From positions 22,816,001 through 22,880,000 of the forward strand of contig JBITNC010000001.1 of the NCBI GenBank assembly GCA_050084985.1: a stretch of 64,000 nucleotides of DNA, written 5' to 3'. The position numbers were made by a program, and so were the translations under genes. The DNA comes from Nageia nagi (taxonomy: Eukaryota > Pinophyta). The notes beneath the pieces are model-generated. The model searched no databases. It had not been told where the DNA came from and saw only the letters and a program-made list of their open reading frames with translations. Positions 58,263 through 64,000 of the stretch are shown here, piece after piece. Positions within the stretch are counted from its first letter, which is position 1. The number at the start of each line of letters is the position of its first letter.

Positions 58263-58453
58263 TTAGCAAAGAGTGAATTATGGTTTGGAAGAAGAGCTTT
58301 ATCATTTCATTCTGGAACATCATCCCAAGGATCTTAAAATGAACTCATACTACTACATGAAGACACAGCCAAAACCAAATGGACACGAAGACATAGCCAA
58401 AACCACGTTTTAACAATAGAACACCATATGAATTATGGTTTGGAAGAAGAGCT
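58263..58453. repeat. Inverted LTR tip flanked by a 24-bp duplication
   Basis: 58287-58411 is the reverse complement of 57581-57710 (the LTR start), and GAATTATGGTTTGGAAGAAGAGCT occurs on both sides (58263-58286, 58430-58453). The word GAGCTTTATC at the left edge matches the reverse complement of LTR sequence GATAAAGCTC, a micro-homology at the junction. Confidence 0.85.
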
Positions 58454-60493
58454 ACAGTGAGGCACTTCAAGATCTTTGGCAACAAATGCTATATCAAGAG
58501 AATAGAAGAAAATTTAGGAAAGTTTGAGGATAGATCTGATGAAGGTATCTTTCTTGGTTACTCTTCGAAGAGCAAAGCATACAGGTGTTATAATAAAAGG
58601 ACAAAAATAATCGTTGATAGTGCTGATGTTCACATTGATGAGCAAAGAGATCTTCTCGAGAGAAATGATGATGATGATCTTCCTACCTATCAAGATTCAA
58701 TTGAAGAAGACAAAAAGAATAAAAACAAATCTAAGCCTCCTGTACATCAATCATAAGTAAAGAAACCAAAAGATTCAAATTCACCAAGTAACTCAAATGG
58801 TGTTTCAGAAAATGAGTCAGAAGAAGATGAAAATTCAAAAACTCCACCAAATAGATGGCACAAGGATCATCCACAAGAGCAAATCATCAGTGAGTTTCAT
58901 ACAGGCATCCAAACTCATAGAGGGGTTTCAAGCACCTATTCTCTCCTATCCAGTATAGAGCCTAAAAATGTCTCAAAAGCTAGCCAAGATGAAAGTTGGA
59001 TGAAAGCAATGGAGGAAGAACTCACTCAAATTGAAAAGAATGAAACATGGGAACTCATTCCTAAACTAGCCAACAAAAATGTGATTGGCACAAAGTGGAT
59101 TTTTCGCAATAAGTTGAATGAAGATGGGATAGTGGTTCGAAATAAAGCTAGACTTGTTTGCAAGGGATATGCTCAAGTTGAAGGAATTGATTTTGAAGAA
59201 ACTTTTGCACCTATGGCCAGATTAGAAGCTATTCGCATGTTTTTAGCTTTTGTAGTGTATAAAAAATTTAAATTTTATCAAATGGATGTAAAATCAGCCT
59301 TTCTAAATGGCAAAATTGAGGAAGAAGTCTATATTGAACAGCCAGATGGTTTCCAATTGGGAGAGAATCCTAATCTGGTATGCAAACTAAAGAAGGCTCT
59401 GTATGGTTTAAAATAGGCACCTCGAGCATGGTACTCCAGACTTGATACATATCTTCAGTAGCAAGGCTTTAGAAAAGGAATGGTGGATAGTAATTTATAC
59501 ATTAAATCAAAAAAGGAAAATCAGCTAATTGTTGTTGTCTATGTAGATGATATAATCTTTGGAGGAAGCAAGAATGAGATATGTAAAAATCTTGCTGACA
59601 ACATGCAAATAGAATTCGAGATGTCTATGATAGGTGAGCTTGCATTCTTTCTCGGCCTACAAATCAATCAGTTGAAGAATGGCATGTTCATTTCTCAAAC
59701 CAAGTATGTTAAGGAGATGCTAAAGAAGTTTACCATGGAAGACTATAAACCTGTGAGCACCCCTATGATGACAGGCTGCAAATTAAGCAAGGATGATAAA
59801 GCACCAATAGTAGATAAAACACAATATAGGTCAATGATTGGAAGTTTATTATATTTGATAGCTACTAGACTGGATATTCTTCAAGCAGTATGTATGGTTG
59901 CTCAATTTCAAGCAAATCCCAAAGAAACACATGTTACTGCAGTAAAGAGAATATTCAGATATCTCAAAGGTACAGTAGAATATGGTTTATGGTATCCTAG
60001 AGGAAAGGACTTTACACTTACTACCTTTTCAGATGCAGACTGGGTAGGATGCGTGGATGATAGGAAGAGCACCAGTGGAGGAGCATTTTATTTGGGTAAT
60101 AATCTTGTTGGATGGCACAGTAAAAAATAAGACTCAGTATCCCTATCTACAGTAGAAGTAGAGTATATAGCAGCAACTTCTTGCTGCACACAGATTCTAT
60201 GGATGAAGTAGATGCTAAAAGATTTTGGTATACAGATTAATGAGCCCATATCAGTTCTGTGTGATAACACAAGTGCAATCAATATCTCAAAAAATCCTGT
60301 TATGCACTCATGAACAAAGCATATAGCAATCAGATATCACTTTATAAAAGAAAGAGTGGCACAAGGAGAAGTATAGTTGGATTTTTTTCCAACCACAGAG
60401 CAAGTAGCAGACATCTTTACAAAGCCTTTTCCCAAAGACATCATCGAAAATCTTCGAAACAAGCTAGGAGTTGTTGTCCTTCCCAAGCATTAG
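58415..60493 (+). pseudogene. pol: Pol of copia element I: end of integrase, reverse transcriptase and RNase H
   Basis: A single frame runs from NRTPYELWFGRRATV (end of integrase) to VVVLPKH-stop, with no frameshift but about six in-frame stops (58754, 59414, 59459, near 60128, near 60208, 60311). The RVT_2 domain has [53 protein letters not shown] and the catalytic block VVYVDDIIFGG (about 59535-59570). RNase H has FSDADWVGCVDDRKSTSG and then, after the stop, SVSLSTVEVEYIAA and LCDNTSAI, ending QVADIFTKPFPKD. It would make cDNA from the element RNA. Several stops sit where CAG, CAA, CGA or TGG codons are usual. Confidence 0.92.
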
Positions 60494-60706
60494 CTAGTTC
60501 TAGACGTCACATTCTCAGGGGGAGTGTTTATTTTTTCTTTCCTATATTACTTTTGTGTATCTTGTTTTTGTGTGCATACTACTGATTTCTTGAGAATGTC
60601 ATGTATGGACTCAGGAGGAGTCTGTAAATGCCCTTTGTTATTGTTGACAAAGGGGAGAGAAAAGTCCTGATGTTGGTGTCTGATCAAGTGGTGTTGCCAA
60701 CAATTC
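60494..60706. other. 3' untranslated region of element I
   Basis: Spacer between the pol stop and the polypurine tract, with a T/C-rich stretch at 60525-60570. Confidence 0.65.
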
Positions 60707-60719
60707 CAAAGGGGGAGAT
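60707..60719 (+). other. Polypurine tract of element I
   Basis: AAAGGGGGAGAT directly before the TGTTGAGC start of the 3' LTR, the plus-strand primer position of copia elements. Confidence 0.85.
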
Positions 60720-62714
60720 TGTTGAGCATGGGTGATTGTCATTGTTGTCAACACATGGTTTTGGTTGTGTCTTTGCGTCCATTTGGTTTTGGCTATGTCT
60801 TTGCGCAGTAGTATGAGTTCATTTTAAGATCCCCAGGATGACATTCCAGAATGAAATGATAAAGCTCAGTTGTGGAAAAATCCAAGTTCTGAAGAAGGTG
60901 AGAGTTGTTGAAAAGTCTAGGTTCCAGAGAAGGTGAGAGTTGTGAAAAATCCAGGTTTCAAAGAAGGTGATAGTTGTTGAAAAGTCTGGGTTCTGAAGAA
61001 GGTGAGAGTTGTGAAAAGTCTAGGTTCTGGAGAAGGTGAGAGTTGTGGAAAATCCTGGGTTCTGGAGAAGGTGAGAGTTGTTGAAAATTCTGGGTTCCAG
61101 AGAAGGTGAGAGTTGTGAAAAGTTTGAGTTCCGAAGAAGGTGAGAGTTGTGGAAAAGCCCAGGTTCCAGAGAAGGTAAGGTCAGCAAAGAGAAATTGAGG
61201 AGCTGGAACCAGTTAATTAAGTATTCTAGAAGTAGAGCATTCTAGAAATATGAAGATGATGTCAGTGATTTCAGGTCTTAACCCAAAACTAGATCTTGGA
61301 AGAGATGAGGTCAGCAAGGGGCAACTAAAAGAGCCAGAGCTAGCAAGTAAAACATTCCAGAAGCAAGAGATGATGTCACAGGGAGAATGATGTTCACATT
61401 CTTTAATAGAACTAGGTTCTAGAGATGATGAGGTTAGCAAAGAGTGATCAAATAGCTGGTGAGTAAAGCATTCTAAAATGCAGAGATGAGATCAGCAAAG
61501 AGAGATTGAAAATTTGGAGTCCATAAAGTAAATGTTCTAGAAGTAAAATGTTCCAGATCAAAAGGATGACATCACAGAGGATAAGATAGTCATGTTTTGG
61601 TAAAGATCAGAGTTCAAAGATGATGACATCATGGTGTAGGTGTTGAAAAGTCCAGAAAGCCATACAGATACATTAGAACTCTCTTCTGAAGTTTGGAGAT
61701 GATGACATCATGCCAGAAGCATTTTACTCTACTTCCAGAGTCTAGAGATGATGACATCACGATGTATACAATAAACATCCAGTAAGCAAGATAAAGAGTC
61801 TGGGATTAGCAAAAATACCATTATGAAGAAGAAAAGAGTCCAGAATTATCAAAAATAATTAGATACTATCAAATCTCTAAAATTAGTGGAGAAAGAGCTA
61901 CATTTGTCTGAACAACTATGTTTGAGCAAGAGGAGTGTTCATCAGTTACAGCAGTTGCAGTCTCAGATAGTGAACTCTCTTAGTGTAGGAGCAGTTACAA
62001 ATAAAGATTCCTTTTCAGTTTATTTTTGGTAACATGTCATGACAAGAATAGTTTCGTGAGGGGCTTTCTTGATGTGTAACGGTTGTAGGAAAGTACATGA
62101 AGTGTGGATTGTAGATGAAGTAAAAATGGGCGAGTAGAGAAGTGTGATTGAGGTGGTAAGAGCGTGAAAGAGGAGAGGAGTGTGGAGAGAAGAGTGGTTG
62201 TGGAGGTAATAGGGTGGAAGAGGGGAGTATCAGGAGAAGATGAAGTGAGCAAATGAATATGCAGATAGGAGTGTGATTGTTTAAGTGTGTTACTTTGGAG
62301 CTGTGTGCAGAGATAAAATAGTGAACATTAGAGCTAGACCATTGAGGGTCTTCTAGAACTGTATTCTTTCCTCCTTTTTGAATGTTGTCTCAAGTGGGTG
62401 CTTGAGAGCTGGAGTTGGTGCTCCAAGTAGTAGGTACTACTATTTGCAAAGTGGTAGTTGGTGCTACCCTTCATAGTTGGTGCTGTGAATCTGTAAGCTT
62501 TCTTTAATGGCTAGATTTGGATTGGTGTCCAAGCAGTCATTTTCAAGGATGTAGCCAATCTGGTGAACCTCGTTACATCTGGTGTTGTGTGACGTACTGG
62601 TGTGCTTGCTCAATTTTCTCTAGCTTTTAATCTATCTTTATTTAAGAAGGTTAAATTGATTATTTTTATATACACTGATTCACCCCCCCTCTCAGTGTCA
62701 CTCGAAGTCCAACA
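60720..62714 (+). repeat. 3' LTR of element I (1995 bp)
   Basis: TGTTGAGCATGG...CGAAGTCCAACA. Contains the ~34-bp tandem array (60862-61190), the TGATGTCA/CCAGA-type module block in reverse orientation relative to the window (61210-61760), and a single 89-bp-type unit (62400-62500). Most positions that are CCGG in the element A LTR are CCAG, CTGG or TCTGG here, as expected after loss of methylated CpG. Confidence 0.9.
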
Positions 62715-64000
62715 TAATAAGGTGTAAAGAATAATTACTTAATATCATATAGATTAAACATTCTCCCTCATATGTTGATTCTTGAAATTAGGACCATTGT
62801 TAGTAAGGATTCTAGTAGGAATATAAATCAACATAATATATGAGTATCTATAAATGATGTGATCTTAGAACCTATAATAGAGACTAAAGGAACTACCTCT
62901 AACCACTTAGTATGGTACTCAATGGAAGTGATAATGAACTTATGGTTGCTAGATGAAGGAGGCATAAACTAACCAACAAGATTGAAATCCCACTAGGCAA
63001 AAGGCTATATGGCTTAAATAGGATGAAGAGGCTAAGATGGAATATGCTAAATATGGGCATGTTGTTGATACTTGACACACTTTTTGATATACTCATTACA
63101 ATCATGCTTTATGGTAGATCAATAATAACCCATCCATATGATACATTTAGTGATAGCAATTCCATTAAAGTATCCACCACTAATATCATCATGATAATTC
63201 AATATCGCAATTTATTGGTCACAAAATTCAAGACAACAAATAAGGAATCTATCAAAATATCTCTTAGAGAGTGTATCCCCTAAAAGAATATATCAAGTAG
63301 CTCGATGCTTAAAATCTTTATTCTCACTAGGAGACATATCTAGGGAAAGGGTATTGCACTTGAGGTACTCATGAAGCTACTTGTACCACAAGTCTCAAGA
63401 CTTGACCAAAATCTTACAAATAATATATTTGATGAGGAGAGAAGGAATGATGACTTGAGATATGACTCCTCAATAGTCACAACTTCCACATGTTGAATGC
63501 ATAGATGAGTATTAGGTGGAATACATGATCCTAAATAAGCAAAGGTATCCATGAACTGATTGGATGATCTTCAGGTTGATTTGATCTTATAATATTTAAA
63601 GCACTTGGAGATTTTGATGAATTACTCTCTATAATACTTAAGGAGTTCATTATGAAATTGTTAAATTACAATAAATAAAATAATGGAAGTCTTAAGACCT
63701 AGGATCATGAGTCTCTCAATCTCGAGATTGATGGTATTTCTAAGACATAGGATCAAGGCTTTGTACTACACATTATTATTAGTAGAAGGAAAAGCAAACT
63801 TAAAGGAATAAATGATAGGAACACCCTAATGTGTAAAGAAGATATCTCTTGAACTACTCCCTTGCTCACACTTTGATCCATTGAAATACATAGTCATCTT
63901 GAAGTCCTTGTGAGTGTAAAAAAATTCTTCCTTCTCATCAATCATAAAGATATCCTCATTGGGGAGATCGATATCTAGAGGAGAATTATTAGGAAAGGGA
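62715..64000 (-). pseudogene. pol: RNase H and integrase (upstream piece) of Ty3/gypsy element H
   Basis: Reading leftward from 63900: an RNase H domain (MYFNGSKCEQGSS-like, then IYSFKFAFPSTNNN, LILCLRNTINLEIERLMILG), then the integrase zinc finger (MGYY, TIKHDCNEYIKKCVKYQQHA, 63000-63130), then the catalytic core (KFIITSIEYHTKWLEVVPL and IPTRILTNNGPNFKNQHM, 62780-62960). It ends at FFTPYY, directly before element I. Stops are frequent, so H is old. Reverse transcriptase lies beyond 64000. Confidence 0.82.

Larger units (their letters stand above)
57561..62714 (+). mobile_element. Rearranged Ty1/copia element I (same family as A), without gag, protease or most of integrase
   Basis: A perfect TAATA duplication (57556-57560, 62715-62719) flanks the unit. 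It starts with 702 bp of 5' LTR, then a short reading-frame piece, an inverted LTR tip, the pol frame from integrase C-terminus to RNase H, a polypurine tract and a 1995-bp 3' LTR. The 3' half of the 5' LTR, primer-binding site, gag, protease and the integrase core are missing. It sits inside the integrase of gypsy element H at the PYY/PQGNGQ-type position. Confidence 0.88.

Overview
The window looks like repeat-rich nuclear DNA of a seed plant. It is AT-rich and dominated by Ty1/copia and Ty3/gypsy LTR retrotransposons, with LINE fragments, a CACTA-type transposase remnant, a plant mobile domain remnant, a PPR-DYW pseudogene and two copies of a secreted proline-rich cell-wall protein gene. 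The low gene density, very long LTRs (2.0-2.6 kb) and heavily decayed elements would fit a large genome such as a conifer's, but that is inference; no marker here fixes the species. Every coding region I recognise is broken except small ORFs of unknown meaning, so nothing here can be called a functional gene with confidence.

Layout. 1-11097: three Ty1/copia elements (A, B, C), all on the minus strand and nested. A sits in the integrase of B, B sits at the start of the reverse transcriptase of C, and C sits in the signal-peptide part of proline-rich gene copy 1 (11105-11656). Their other halves lie beyond the left edge. 11657-23100: the 3' flank of copy 1, a 26-bp minisatellite, an unrecognised ORF remnant, a LINE zinc-binding tail, a two-strand-open 12-bp repeat, a CACTA-like remnant and an internally duplicated PPR-DYW pseudogene. 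23115-27415: a decayed copia-like element (D). About 980 bp of it recurs in inverted orientation at 28562-29590. 31424-33070: proline-rich gene copy 2 with a recognisable promoter and two single-base frameshifts.

34634-41395: short tandem arrays, then element E, a complete gag-only LTR retrotransposon with 1557/1558-bp LTRs and a perfect TTACC target duplication. It has a second coiled-coil ORF and no pol, and it lies beside a LINE ORF2 remnant (41396-42620). 45655-47669: a plant mobile domain remnant. It is followed by element F (47670-52318; AATTT duplication), a Ty3/gypsy element reduced to gag and protease. 52809-54829: a short TRIM-like element (G). 56985-64000: a Ty3/gypsy pol (H, minus strand) split inside integrase by a rearranged copia element (I, 57561-62714; TAATA duplication).

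The most interesting signal is that the LTRs of the A/I copia family and of gag-only element E, which belong to different superfamilies, carry what looks like the same roughly 110-125-bp tandem module. It is built on TGACGTCA/TGATGTCAT and TCCGGA motifs. Other points of interest are the second ORF of E, the inverted LTR tip and micro-duplication inside element I, and a consistent pattern of nonsense codons explained by C-to-T change.
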